Shown: positions 8,063 to 17,162 of the stretch, piece by piece
Position numbering within the stretch: position 1 is the first letter of the stretch
Layout: each line of letters starts with the position of its first letter
Assembly (NCBI GenBank): GCA_913052585.1
Contig: CAJXEB010000020.1
Span: 1-36,786, forward strand
Length of the DNA: 36,786 bases
DNA from: an uncultured Flavobacteriaceae bacterium
GTDB lineage: Bacteria; Bacteroidota; Bacteroidia; Flavobacteriales; Flavobacteriaceae
Reading direction: 5' to 3'
Notes under the pieces: model-generated
Seen by the model: the letters and a program-made list of their open reading frames with translations, nothing else
What the model was told of the DNA's origin: nothing
Database searches by the model: none
Program-made: the position numbers and the translations under genes

Positions 8063-9160
8063 TTAGAAATCAAATTTTAATTGAACAGCGACCACCTTCT
8101 CTTTTGTTGGCTTCCCTTTATCAGTGTTGAGGTTCGAAATTGAAATACCCAACAACCGTACCGAGTTTTTCATACCGGATTGAAATAACAAATCTTTAAC
8201 AGTTTCTACGATTACATCTTTATCCGATATATAATAGGGCAATGTTTTACTTCTAGTTTGTAACGTAAAATCACTATATTTAATTTTAAGGGTGACTGTT
8301 TTTCCAGCAACTTTACTTTTTTTAAGTCGTTTTTCTACCTCTTCCGCAATGTCCTCTAGTTTTTTTATCATAAAAATTTCTGAAGTGATATTCTCACTAA
8401 AAGTACGTTCTGCGGCTAATGATTTACGAGTTCTAGAAGGTTTTACCTCACTAAAATGTTCTCCCCTTACAACGTGATAATAAAAACCACCACTTTTCCC
8501 AAAATGCTCTTTTAAAAATTCTTTTGATTTCAGTTTTAGGTCTTTTCCTGTAAAGATTCCAAGGCGATACATTTTTTTTACGGTAACTTTTCCAACACCA
8601 TAGAATTTTTTAATATCTAGATTTTCTAAAAATTCAAGAACCTCGTTTGGAGGAACTGTTTTCTGTCCGTTGGGTTTATTAATATCGCTAGCAACCTTTG
8701 CAATAAATTTATTGATAGATATTCCAGCTGAAGCATTTAAACCAGTTTTTTCTTTTATTTTTTTTCGAATTTCCTCCGCAATTAATGTAGCACTAGGAAT
8801 TCCTTTTTTGTTTTCAGTTACATCCAAATAGGCTTCATCTAATGACAATGGTTCTACTTTATCGGTAAACTCATAAAAGATTTTTCTAATTTGATCGGAG
8901 ACTTCGTGATAGCGTTTAAAATTTGAATTTACAAAGATGAGATCTGGGCAATTTTGTAAAGCGATGACACTGCTCATTGCAGACCGGACTCCAAATTTTC
9001 GAGCTTCATAACTAGCAGCACTTACTACACCACGTTTAGAACTCCCTCCAACAGCAACTGGTTTCCCCCGTAATTCTGGATTGTCTAGTTGTTCTACAGA
9101 TGCATAAAAAGCATCCATATCAACGTGTATTATTTTTCTTTGGAGAAGTTCTTCCTTCAT
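8063..9160 (-). CDS. dinB: DNA polymerase IV (Y-family, translesion)
   Basis: A 365-residue Y-family polymerase of normal length. The metal-binding acidic residues are in HVDMDAFYASVE (D14) and SLDEAYLDVT (D108, E109); the steric segment YEARKFGVRSAM and the helix-hairpin-helix motif (KKFYGVGKVTVKKMYRLG) follow, then the little-finger domain. The extreme C-terminus QLKFDF resembles a beta-clamp-binding peptide. It copies damaged DNA and is error-prone. It is divergent from the VOC gene with only 40 nt between starts. No LexA-type box is obvious in that gap. Confidence 0.97.
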   Translation of the reverse strand: MKEELLQRKIIHVDMDAFYASVEQLDNPELRGKPVAVGGSSKRGVVSAASYEARKFGVRSAMSSVIALQNCPDLIFVNSNFKRYHEVSDQIRKIFYEFTDKVEPLSLDEAYLDVTENKKGIPSATLIAEEIRKKIKEKTGLNASAGISINKFIAKVASDINKPNGQKTVPPNEVLEFLENLDIKKFYGVGKVTVKKMYRLGIFTGKDLKLKSKEFLKEHFGKSGGFYYHVVRGEHFSEVKPSRTRKSLAAERTFSENITSEIFMIKKLEDIAEEVEKRLKKSKVAGKTVTLKIKYSDFTLQTRSKTLPYYISDKDVIVETVKDLLFQSGMKNSVRLLGISISNLNTDKGKPTKEKVVAVQLKFDF

Positions 9161-9200
9161 CCTATAAATTTATAATATATTAGACACATTAATAGCATTT

Positions 9201-9593
9201 ATGAATTTAAATCAGATTACAATTCCATCTATCGACGTGGAAAAGGCAACAGGGTTTTATAACACATTAGGATTAAAACTTATTGTGGAAGCTCTACCAA
9301 AATACGTCCGTTTTGAATGCCTTGATGGAAACACTACATTTTCGATTCATTTGGTGGATAAAATTACGGAAGGAAATGGAATAATTATCTATTTTGAAGT
9401 GGATAATGTAGCTAAAAAAGTAAGCGAATTACAAGCTAAAGGAATTGTGTTTAAGAAAGAAGCAGAAGATCAATCTTGGCTCTGGAGAGAAGCAAAACTA
9501 AAAGACCTAGATGGTAATCAAATCATTATTTACCATGCAGGCAAAAACAGAAAAAATCCACCTTGGAGAATTAAAAATCTTGAGAAAAAATAG
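9201..9593 (+). CDS. VOC superfamily (glyoxalase/bleomycin resistance-like) protein
   Basis: A 130-residue protein with paired beta-alpha-beta-beta-beta units: INQITIPSIDVEKATGFYNTLG-type start and WREAKLKDLDGNQIIIYHAGK near the end. VOC proteins use a metal ligated by His/Glu residues; the late WLWREAKLKDLDGN motif is the typical second-half signature. Substrate unknown. The next gene starts 2 nt after its stop, so the two are co-transcribed with the CYTH gene. Confidence 0.85.
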   Translation: MNLNQITIPSIDVEKATGFYNTLGLKLIVEALPKYVRFECLDGNTTFSIHLVDKITEGNGIIIYFEVDNVAKKVSELQAKGIVFKKEAEDQSWLWREAKLKDLDGNQIIIYHAGKNRKNPPWRIKNLEKK

Positions 9594-9595
9594 TT

Positions 9596-10069
9596 ATGAT
9601 AGAAATTGAACGTAAATTTTTAATAGTTTCAGACACCTATAAAAAAGAAGCATACAAACAGACTAGAATTATTCAAGGGTTTTTAAATACCCATAAAGAA
9701 CGTACAGTACGTATTAGAATAAAAGGAACGGAGGCTTTTATTACCGTAAAAGGGATTTCGAATAAAGAAGGAACAACTAGGTTTGAATGGGAAAAAGAAA
9801 TCCCTTTAGCAGAAGCCAAAATGCTTTTAGAATTATGTGAACCCAATCGTATTGAAAAAATAAGATATGAAGTTAAAATAGGTTCTCACTTTTTTGAAAT
9901 AGACGAATTTTTTGGTGAAAATGAAGGGCTAATCATGGCAGAAATTGAATTGTCGGAGGAAAATGAAGAATTTGAAAAACCAGATTGGTTAGGCAAAGAA
10001 GTAACAGGTGATGTTCGATATTATAACTCGCAACTCTCTAAAATACCCTATCGAAATTGGGGAATTTAA
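9596..10069 (+). CDS. CYTH domain protein, probable triphosphatase
   Basis: A 157-residue single-domain CYTH protein. The signature ExExK is at the N-terminus (MIEIERKFL: E3, E5, K7), followed by basic strands TVRIRIKG and RYEVKIG and acidic strands FEIDEFFGENEG and AEIELSEE that bind metal. The compact bacterial members hydrolyse inorganic tripolyphosphate or related triphosphorylated compounds inside a beta-tunnel. It follows the VOC gene by 2 nt, and its stop overlaps the end of cutC on the other strand. Confidence 0.9.
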   Translation: MIEIERKFLIVSDTYKKEAYKQTRIIQGFLNTHKERTVRIRIKGTEAFITVKGISNKEGTTRFEWEKEIPLAEAKMLLELCEPNRIEKIRYEVKIGSHFFEIDEFFGENEGLIMAEIELSEENEEFEKPDWLGKEVTGDVRYYNSQLSKIPYRNWGI

Positions 10070-10770
10070 TTTGTAGCAACTAGTGCTATAATTTTTTTAA
10101 TAGTTTTTAAATCTGAAACACCTTCGGTTCCTCCCTCAAAAAATGAAGTAGGTTTTTCCTTTTGTTGAAGCGTTGCAGATAAATGTATACTGCAAAAACC
10201 ATGGTCTTTAAAGTAGCGAGCGTTTTCGGTATTAATTCCACTTCCTGGCATAATCTCAATTTTACCATTGGACAGTTTATTCATTTCCTTTAATAAAGAA
10301 AGTCCTTTAAAAGCGGTCTGTTTTTGACCAGAACTCAATACTCTTTTTATTTTTAAATCGATTAATTGTTCTAAAGACTCAATGGCATTTTCGGTGCAAT
10401 CAAAAGCTCTATGAAACGTAAAATCCATCCCTTTTGCAGCATTGATTAATCGTTTTGTTGCAGAAATATTAATTTTATTTTCTGAAGTTAAAACCCCACT
10501 TACCACTCCTTGACATCCTATGTTGTTACAGAATTCAATGTCATTAATCATGGTGGTTAATTCATCTTCTGAATAGTAAAAATCTCCTTTTCTAGGTCTA
10601 ATTAAGACATGAACTGGAATACTCAATTCAGTGATTACTTTTTTAATTAATTGATGTGATGGGGTTAATCCGCCAACAGCAAGTTGAGTACACAGCTCCA
10701 TACGATGAGCTCCTCCTTTTTCAGCAGCTAAAGCACTTTCAAACGAATTGGCACAGATTTCTACTATCAT
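10066..10770 (-). CDS. cutC: CutC family protein
   Basis: A 234-residue TIM-barrel protein with the CutC signature at the N-terminus (EICANSFESALAAEKGGAHRMELC) and VHVLIRPRKGDF / FTHRAFD-type strands (FTFHRAFDCTENA). The family was named for copper homeostasis, but the biochemical activity is unsettled. It is last of a five-gene minus-strand unit and overlaps the end of the hexosaminidase gene by 4 nt. Placement behind two glycosidases is common in Bacteroidetes and argues for a role in sugar rather than copper metabolism; that is inference. Confidence 0.9.
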   Translation of the reverse strand: MIVEICANSFESALAAEKGGAHRMELCTQLAVGGLTPSHQLIKKVITELSIPVHVLIRPRKGDFYYSEDELTTMINDIEFCNNIGCQGVVSGVLTSENKINISATKRLINAAKGMDFTFHRAFDCTENAIESLEQLIDLKIKRVLSSGQKQTAFKGLSLLKEMNKLSNGKIEIMPGSGINTENARYFKDHGFCSIHLSATLQQKEKPTSFFEGGTEGVSDLKTIKKIIALVATN

Positions 10771-13091
10771 TCTATAATTATTTCATCAATAAAAGTCCAA
10801 GCTTTATTACCAGCTCCTTGTTTTCCTTCTTGGATAATGCCATAACTTGGAATCGTTAAAATTATAACTTGAGCCTGAATTTCTTTTAAATCTGAAAGAT
10901 CAATTTCAAAGGCAATAATATTTTTTTCAGATTTAGAATCTAATAGTTTAGAATATACAATCTGTATTTTTCCATCTATCAAACAACTTACACTAATTTT
11001 TTTTGGAGCATAAATCCATTGTCCTGTAGCATTATAAAAACGGGTTTTAAGGGTGTTTATAGTTTTAATTTCACCTAAATCAATGGTAATTTTCACATCG
11101 TCTCCCCAAAAACCCAACCATTCTTTATCACCATATCTTTGGTCACTTCCCTGAATACCATTAATTAATGCTTCTTTCCCCCCTGCATTATAGGCTTTAT
11201 GAGGGAGCACATTTAAATCCACTTTTCCTGTGATTGCTTTATGATAGTTAATCGTTTCAGCAAAAGGATTACTTACAAGTTGATTGTTTTTAAAAACACC
11301 CGCATTAATTGTAGTGTTTTTAGTAATTAAAACACTTCCTGTATATAGTTTTGAGTCATTGGTAGCAGCTATTCCGTTGCTTGTATATCTTATTTTTTTT
11401 CCGTCTAAAGGAGTTTTTAATTGATAGCTAACCAGTCGGTTTTCTTTCACTAATTTCCCTTCTAATTCATACAAATGATTCGCATTATTAATACTTAAAG
11501 CTTGAAGCCGCTCTAAAAAAGGTTCCACTCTGGATAGAAATTTTGGATAATCTGTTTCCATATCTTTTGTTGCTCCACTCCAGACTACTTCACTCATTGC
11601 TAATATCCGAGGAAAAACCATATACTCTACTTGGTCTTCATTATTCATATATTCCGTCCAAACGTTTCCTTGAGCTCCAAGCACATGTTTTTCCTCTTCT
11701 TGAGTTAATTCAGGAGGAATAGGATTAAAACTATACACTTTTTTTAAGGGTAAAAATCCTCCAATTGCTAAAGGTTCATCTGGACTATTTGATTGATAAT
11801 GATCAAAATAAGCATGGGATCCAGGTGTGAGTATTACGTCATGTCCTTCTTTGGCTGCATCAATGGCTCCTTGAGTTCCACGCCAAGACATCACAGTAGC
11901 ATTAGGCGCAAGACCTCCTTCTAATATTTCATCCCAACCAATTATTTTTTTGCCTTTACTATTTAAGAATGTTTCAATTCTGGTAATAAAATAACTTTGC
12001 AATCCGTGTTCGTCTTTTAAATCTAAATCTTTAATTAATTTTTGACAATGATTACATTCTTTCCAATGTTTTTTTGGCGCTTCATCACCTCCAATATGGA
12101 TGTATTCTCCCGGAAACAAATCAATCACTTCCGTCAATACATTTTCTAAAAAAACAAAAGTCTGTTCATTCGGGCAGTAAATATCAGGGAATACACCCCA
12201 AGTAGTTGCTACTGGAACTTGTTCACCACTACAGCCCAATCCTGGATAAGCACTGATTGCAGCTTGAGAATGACCCGGTATTTCTATCTCTGGAATGATG
12301 GTGACTTGATGTTTTTTAGCAAACGCTACAATTTCTTTGATATCTTCTTGAGTATAAAAACCACCGTATTTTTCACCATCATATTTTGTAGGAGCATCAT
12401 TATAATGACCTATTAAAGTTTCTTCTCGATAGGCTCCAATTTCAGTTAATTTTGGATATTTTTTTATTTCAATTCTCCAACCTTGATCTTCAGTTAAATG
12501 CCAATGAAAATAATTCATTTTAAGCATCGCCAAATTCGCAATGTATTCTTTTATAAACTCCTTTGGAAAGAAATGCCTTCCAACATCTAAATGCATTCCT
12601 CTATATCTAAATTTTGGAGCATCCTTAATATAAACTTTAGGAATTGAAAATTCTTCTTGCTGAAATCCTTTTTGTTTTTCTAATGATATTGGCATGAGTT
12701 GCCTTAGGGTTTGTATCGCATAAAAAGCCCCTGAAGCATCGTTCGCTTTTATAATTATATCTGAATCGGAAACAGATAATGTATATCCTTCTGAAGGTAA
12801 AGAGGTGTCTTTTTTAATTGCAATAGTTGCTTTTTCTTCTGAAGTATTTTTTAGTAAAAAAGCACTTCCATTTTGGATATAGTTGACTAGAAATTCTCCA
12901 GTAATTGTAAATTCTTCCTCAAAGAAAAGAGTAGTGTTTTCTGTTATTTTAAAAACTCCTTTTTTTATTTCTAAATTTTGAGGTTTAGGAATTAATGGAG
13001 GAAATGGCTCAAAATTTGCAACTTCAGGAGATTGACATCCCGAAAAGAATATAAAGCCTATGAATAATAAGGAATAAATAAATTTTTGCAT
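10767..13091 (-). CDS. GH20 beta-N-acetylhexosaminidase lipoprotein
   Basis: A 774-residue enzyme. A lipoprotein signal ends FFSGCQS (Cys19). A GH20b domain (about 30-155) precedes the catalytic barrel (about 158-505). HIGGDEAPKKHW carries the Asp336-Glu337 pair used in substrate-assisted catalysis, in which the N-acetyl group of the substrate acts as the nucleophile. WHLTEDQGWRIEI and PEIEIPGHSQA are further GH20 landmarks. The C-terminal ~130 residues look like a discoidin (F5/8 type C) carbohydrate-binding domain. It removes terminal GlcNAc or GalNAc outside the cytoplasm. It overlaps the mannosidase stop by 1 nt and cutC by 4 nt. Confidence 0.95.
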   Translation of the reverse strand: MQKFIYSLLFIGFIFFSGCQSPEVANFEPFPPLIPKPQNLEIKKGVFKITENTTLFFEEEFTITGEFLVNYIQNGSAFLLKNTSEEKATIAIKKDTSLPSEGYTLSVSDSDIIIKANDASGAFYAIQTLRQLMPISLEKQKGFQQEEFSIPKVYIKDAPKFRYRGMHLDVGRHFFPKEFIKEYIANLAMLKMNYFHWHLTEDQGWRIEIKKYPKLTEIGAYREETLIGHYNDAPTKYDGEKYGGFYTQEDIKEIVAFAKKHQVTIIPEIEIPGHSQAAISAYPGLGCSGEQVPVATTWGVFPDIYCPNEQTFVFLENVLTEVIDLFPGEYIHIGGDEAPKKHWKECNHCQKLIKDLDLKDEHGLQSYFITRIETFLNSKGKKIIGWDEILEGGLAPNATVMSWRGTQGAIDAAKEGHDVILTPGSHAYFDHYQSNSPDEPLAIGGFLPLKKVYSFNPIPPELTQEEEKHVLGAQGNVWTEYMNNEDQVEYMVFPRILAMSEVVWSGATKDMETDYPKFLSRVEPFLERLQALSINNANHLYELEGKLVKENRLVSYQLKTPLDGKKIRYTSNGIAATNDSKLYTGSVLITKNTTINAGVFKNNQLVSNPFAETINYHKAITGKVDLNVLPHKAYNAGGKEALINGIQGSDQRYGDKEWLGFWGDDVKITIDLGEIKTINTLKTRFYNATGQWIYAPKKISVSCLIDGKIQIVYSKLLDSKSEKNIIAFEIDLSDLKEIQAQVIILTIPSYGIIQEGKQGAGNKAWTFIDEIIIE

Positions 13092-15583
13092 TAGTTCTGG
13101 ACGAATTGGTTGAGTGTTTTAAAATTGACTATTGGCACTATTTCAGCATCAGTTTTAAACTGAATTTCTTTTGAAACTCCAGGGAGTATATCGAAAAAAT
13201 TATCATGCCAAGTTCCTTTTTCTTCAGAAAATAAAAATACATTTTTTTGTAATGTTTCTGAATTCAACTTAATTAAAAAGCCCTCTTTGTTTTTAATAAT
13301 TTCAATAGCTATCGACTCGTTTATTAAATTTAAATCTTTGGGTTTAGAGAAATAATGGGTGGATTCAGCTTCACCAAAAGTTATTCTTAAAAAGGTGTTG
13401 TTAGTATCAAATTCTTTATTTTGTAACTGGTATTTATAGACAATTATACTGCTATTTATAGGACTTAAAACAAGTTGTTGTTCTTCAAAAAGAACATTCC
13501 CGTTAAAATCTAAATGGCTTATTACAAGTGTATCTTTTATTTCAGAAAAGGTGTCGTTGATAATATATATATCTAATTCATTCTCAATTTTTGAAGTTGA
13601 AATAATTACATTCTCAAAAGCTTTTCTCGCTTGATAATGTAAGGCCTTCCAATTTCCTAAACCGTCAATGCTTGACCAAGAAACCGCAGGCCAACAATCG
13701 TTTAATTGCCAATATAAGGTCCCCATATTATAGGGTTTCGCTCTTCGATGTGCATAAATCCCTTTTGTCATCCCATAAGCTTGTAATACCTGACTCATAT
13801 AAACATAATCTTCACCTTTACTGGGAACAGGAAAATTACGTTCCATATATTCACGTATCAATAAAAATCCGCGATCATGTTTTTGATGGTTTGCAAACGA
13901 AGGATGTTTTAAATTAATAGTATCCTGTTCTGTAAAATATTTAATGGCTTCAAAACTAGGGTAAGATTGAAATCCAAATTCACTCATAAAACGAGGAACT
14001 TCCTCTTCAAAATGCTCAAAAGGATACCCATCATGCCAAACCCACCAATCATGAGCATCTCCTTCAAATTGATAACGATTATCGCCACGACCAAATTTAG
14101 GAGAGCTTTCCCAATAGGAAACAGAAGTATGTAAACTGTCAACGACACGAGGTAAAATATGATTAAAAACCGCATAATATCCTTTCCAGATTTCCTGTTG
14201 TTGCGCTTCCGTTTTACCATTTTTCCAACCCCAACGATACCAACCTTCACTATTTTCATTATTCCCACACCATAATGCAATGCTGGGATGATGGCGCAAT
14301 TTTTTTACGTTTTCAATCGCTTCTTGTTTGATGTTTTCTAGAAACTCATCATCTCCTGGATACATCGCACAAGCAAACATAAAATCTTGCCAAACCAAAA
14401 TACCTTTTGCATCACAAAGTTGATAAAAGAAACTATCCTCATAAACTCCTCCTCCCCAAACACGAAGCATATTCATGTTTGCATCTACCACATCATTGAT
14501 AAGCTTTGAATAATCTTCTTGATCAACTTCAGGAAGAAAAATGTTTTGAGGAATATAATTCGCACCTTTCATATAAACAGGTTTCCCGTTGAGTTTAAAA
14601 TAAAAACCTTCACCTATACTATCTTTTTCGGTTATCAATTCGATGGATCTGATCCCCAATTTTTTTGAGAAGGATTCCTTTTTATAGTCATCATTTAAAA
14701 GTTTCACATCAATATCATATAAAAAAGGGGTCCCTAAATTATGCGTCCACCAAAGTTTGGGATTTTTAACATTGAAAGGAATATGATATTCGGTCTGTTC
14801 TGGAGAAATTTCAATCTTAGAAATAAAAGTTTCTTTGCTGTTGTTATTAATGATTTTAATAGAAACTTCTTGTTGTTTTTGTGTGTGAATAGTTAATTCA
14901 GCGGAAATATTAGCGATGGAATCCGAAATGAAATTCGTTTTAAGAAAAACTTCTTTAAACCGAACATTTTCATAAGAAACAAGACTAATTTTTTTAGTAA
15001 TCCCAAGCGTTTTAATAGTTGGTCCCCAATCCCAGCCATATTGAAATTGTGGTTTTCGGGTAAAAACCCGAGGAGCTTCTGGAAGTTCATAATCAAGTTT
15101 ATTACTTGCTATTTTTTCAATAGAAATGGTAGCTTGTAATTTAATTTGCAGATCATTTTCCAAAAGTAAAACATCACTTATATCTATTTCCCAGCTTCGG
15201 AAGGCATTGTTTGTTTTTAAAACTAAACTATCATTTAAAAAAATGGAGGCATAGGTGTCCAAACCTTCAAAACGCAAAAAATGTTTTGACTTTAAGAGGA
15301 CTTCTTCTGAAACTGAAAATTGAGATTTGTAGCGCCAATTATTTTCAGAAATCCATTGTATAGAATCTTCATTATTAGCTTTAAATGGGTGCGGAATTTT
15401 TTTTAGATTTAATAAATCGGTTTGTACCGTACCTGGAATAGTTGCTGGCATCCATATAGAATCTCCTTCCTGTGAAAATTTCCAACCTGTTAATAAATAT
15501 TGATGTTCAATATCTGTTTTAGATTCTTTGCAAGAAATAAAAAACAAAATGAAAAGCAAATAAAAAAGAGAAGTAAGTTTCAT
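13091..15583 (-). CDS. GH2 beta-mannosidase lipoprotein
   Basis: An 830-residue glycoside hydrolase of family 2. The lipoprotein signal ends FFISCKE (Cys18). A sugar-binding jelly-roll (about 30-200, starting LTGWKFSQEGDSIWMPATIPG), an Ig-like domain, and a TIM barrel follow. The acid/base Glu443 lies in LWCGNNENSEGW and the nucleophile Glu535 in RFMSEFGFQSYPS; WGGGVYED and YWQLNDCWPAVSW are typical of beta-mannosidases of the MANBA type. It cleaves terminal beta-linked mannose, for example Man-beta-1,4-GlcNAc. It lies between the ABM gene (11-nt gap) and GH20 gene (1-nt overlap). Confidence 0.94.
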   Translation of the reverse strand: MKLTSLFYLLFILFFISCKESKTDIEHQYLLTGWKFSQEGDSIWMPATIPGTVQTDLLNLKKIPHPFKANNEDSIQWISENNWRYKSQFSVSEEVLLKSKHFLRFEGLDTYASIFLNDSLVLKTNNAFRSWEIDISDVLLLENDLQIKLQATISIEKIASNKLDYELPEAPRVFTRKPQFQYGWDWGPTIKTLGITKKISLVSYENVRFKEVFLKTNFISDSIANISAELTIHTQKQQEVSIKIINNNSKETFISKIEISPEQTEYHIPFNVKNPKLWWTHNLGTPFLYDIDVKLLNDDYKKESFSKKLGIRSIELITEKDSIGEGFYFKLNGKPVYMKGANYIPQNIFLPEVDQEDYSKLINDVVDANMNMLRVWGGGVYEDSFFYQLCDAKGILVWQDFMFACAMYPGDDEFLENIKQEAIENVKKLRHHPSIALWCGNNENSEGWYRWGWKNGKTEAQQQEIWKGYYAVFNHILPRVVDSLHTSVSYWESSPKFGRGDNRYQFEGDAHDWWVWHDGYPFEHFEEEVPRFMSEFGFQSYPSFEAIKYFTEQDTINLKHPSFANHQKHDRGFLLIREYMERNFPVPSKGEDYVYMSQVLQAYGMTKGIYAHRRAKPYNMGTLYWQLNDCWPAVSWSSIDGLGNWKALHYQARKAFENVIISTSKIENELDIYIINDTFSEIKDTLVISHLDFNGNVLFEEQQLVLSPINSSIIVYKYQLQNKEFDTNNTFLRITFGEAESTHYFSKPKDLNLINESIAIEIIKNKEGFLIKLNSETLQKNVFLFSEEKGTWHDNFFDILPGVSKEIQFKTDAEIVPIVNFKTLNQFVQN

Positions 15584-15594
15584 AGCATTACCAA

Positions 15595-15900
15595 TTACAG
15601 ACTGTTAAATTCATATTCTCTTTCCACTTTGCAAATTCGCACTTTATACCATGAATACCAGTTGTTTTTGCCACTCATTTGGGCTTCTAAATGATCTAAG
15701 TTTGCTTTCCAGTTTTTAATGTCATCTAATGTTTCCCAATAACTGATAGCAATTCCTAGTTCGTTTCTGGCACTTTCAAAACCTAAATATCCAGGTTGTT
15801 TTTGAGCAAGGCTTTCCATGGCCTCTGCCATTTCATTATACCCTTCTATGCTATCGGTTTTTTTATTTGTGAAAATGACCGCATAATAAGGTTTATTCAT
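15595..15900 (-). CDS. Antibiotic biosynthesis monooxygenase (ABM) domain protein
   Basis: A 101-residue cytoplasmic protein with the ABM ferredoxin-like fold pattern: YYAVIFTNKKTDSIEGYNEM, then QPGYLGFESAR and ISYWETLDDIKNWKANLDHL. Close relatives are small heme- or quinone-related oxygenases or stress proteins, often of unknown substrate. It overlaps the asparaginase stop by 8 nt and precedes the mannosidase by 11 nt, so it is an integral part of the operon, although its link to glycan breakdown is unclear. Confidence 0.85.
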   Translation of the reverse strand: MNKPYYAVIFTNKKTDSIEGYNEMAEAMESLAQKQPGYLGFESARNELGIAISYWETLDDIKNWKANLDHLEAQMSGKNNWYSWYKVRICKVEREYEFNSL

Positions 15901-16957
15901 TTTTATAGATTTTTACAATTAACTCACCCTTTGCATTCATATGCGCACGATACATTCCAGCCGTATTAAATTCCATTGCAATATTCCCATCTTTATCTAT
16001 TGCTACAATACCACCATCTCCACCTAAATCTGGTACTTTTTCTTGTATAACTATTTTAGCAGCTTCTTGTAAACTGATTCCTTTATATTCCATCATTGCC
16101 GAAATATCATGAGCTACCATGGCTCTTATAAAATATTCACCCCAACCTGTAGATGAAACCGCACAAGTTTTATTATTTGCATAGGTTCCTGCACCAATAA
16201 TAGGAGCGTCTCCAATACGATTCCAACGTTTGTTAGTCATTCCTCCAGTGGAAGTTCCTCCTGCTAAATTTCCATTTTTATCTAATGCCACACATCCTAC
16301 GGTTCCAAATTTTGAATCTTTTATAAAAGGATCTTCAAATGACAAATTTTTATATTGTTCGCGCATCTCTCTTTCTTTTATTTTCTGAAGCGATTGAAAC
16401 CTTTTTTCTGTATAAAAATAGGAAGGGTCTGTCATTTCAAAACCTTGTTCTCTAGCAAATTCCTCTGCACCTTCGCCAGAAAGCATTACGTGTGGAGAGT
16501 CATTCATAATCGATAATGCTAGGTCGATTGGGTTTTTAATATGTTTAACCCCTGAAACCGCTCCAGCATTAAGAGTTGCTCCATCCATAATTGAAGCATC
16601 CAATTCGTTAGTTTCTTCATGAGTGAAAACCGCTCCCTTTCCAGCATTAAATAAAGGGGAATCTTCCATTACATTTATAGTTGCCGTAACTGCTTCCAAG
16701 GAAGTACCTCCATTACTTAATATGATATGACCTGTTTTAATTGCTTCTTTAAGTTTTTCTAAATAGGCAGTCTCCAAAGAATCGGTCATATTTTTTTTCA
16801 AAATAGTACCTGCGCCACCATGAATTACAATTCCGAAGGTTTCTTGTTTTTTTGAGTTGTTTTTAGAAAAAATTTCACCTTCGGTTTGATGATTCTGATC
16901 ATTATTACAGCTTAAAAGCACAAAAAATCCGATTAAAAGTGTTAAAATTTGCTTCAT
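15893..16957 (-). CDS. Isoaspartyl peptidase/L-asparaginase (Ntn-hydrolase) lipoprotein
   Basis: A 354-residue precursor of the family T2 Ntn-hydrolases. The signal ends VLLSCNND (Cys17), so it is a lipoprotein. VIHGGAG (45-50) opens the alpha chain; self-cleavage would occur before Thr219 in KFGTVGCVALD, which then becomes the nucleophile, with GTSTGGMTNK (234-243) in the active site. The GTSTGG-MTNK form is that of isoaspartyl peptidases/plant-type asparaginases (IaaA), not the TSTNG form of glycosylasparaginase. It removes isoaspartyl residues or deamidates asparagine in the periplasm or on the surface. First gene of the five-gene operon. Confidence 0.93.
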   Translation of the reverse strand: MKQILTLLIGFFVLLSCNNDQNHQTEGEIFSKNNSKKQETFGIVIHGGAGTILKKNMTDSLETAYLEKLKEAIKTGHIILSNGGTSLEAVTATINVMEDSPLFNAGKGAVFTHEETNELDASIMDGATLNAGAVSGVKHIKNPIDLALSIMNDSPHVMLSGEGAEEFAREQGFEMTDPSYFYTEKRFQSLQKIKEREMREQYKNLSFEDPFIKDSKFGTVGCVALDKNGNLAGGTSTGGMTNKRWNRIGDAPIIGAGTYANNKTCAVSSTGWGEYFIRAMVAHDISAMMEYKGISLQEAAKIVIQEKVPDLGGDGGIVAIDKDGNIAMEFNTAGMYRAHMNAKGELIVKIYKNE

Positions 16958-17117
16958 GTGTGAAATATTTTATAAAAAAGCTAAGATAAGCTAAAACCAT
17001 TGCTGCTACAAGGCTTGTAAGAATTGGAATGTAGGAAAAAAAGCATATAAAACACACAAAACATCGATTAAATACACATAAAATAGGATGAAATGCAGTT
17101 TTTTAAGATATTTATTA

Positions 17118-17125
17118 TATATTTG
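17118..17125 (+). promoter_or_regulatory. -7 box for the CAP-domain gene
   Basis: TATATTTG fits TAnnTTTG exactly and lies 37 nt before the ATG at 17163. No TTG stands at the expected 19-nt distance. The 205-nt divergent gap also has to serve the asparaginase operon, for which no clear box was found. Confidence 0.4.
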
Positions 17126-17162
17126 TATTGCATCAAGCCCTAAATTTTGATGTCCCTGCATT

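Noticed and set aside
13984-14280. A 98-residue frame inside the beta-mannosidase gene
   Set aside because: It lies in another frame of a gene with intact catalytic motifs and has shadow-type composition.
15893-16957. Reading the Ntn-hydrolase as a true glycosylasparaginase
   Set aside because: The site reads GTSTGGMTNK, the isoaspartyl peptidase/plant asparaginase form, not the TSTNG form; the N-glycan link is kept only as a context argument.
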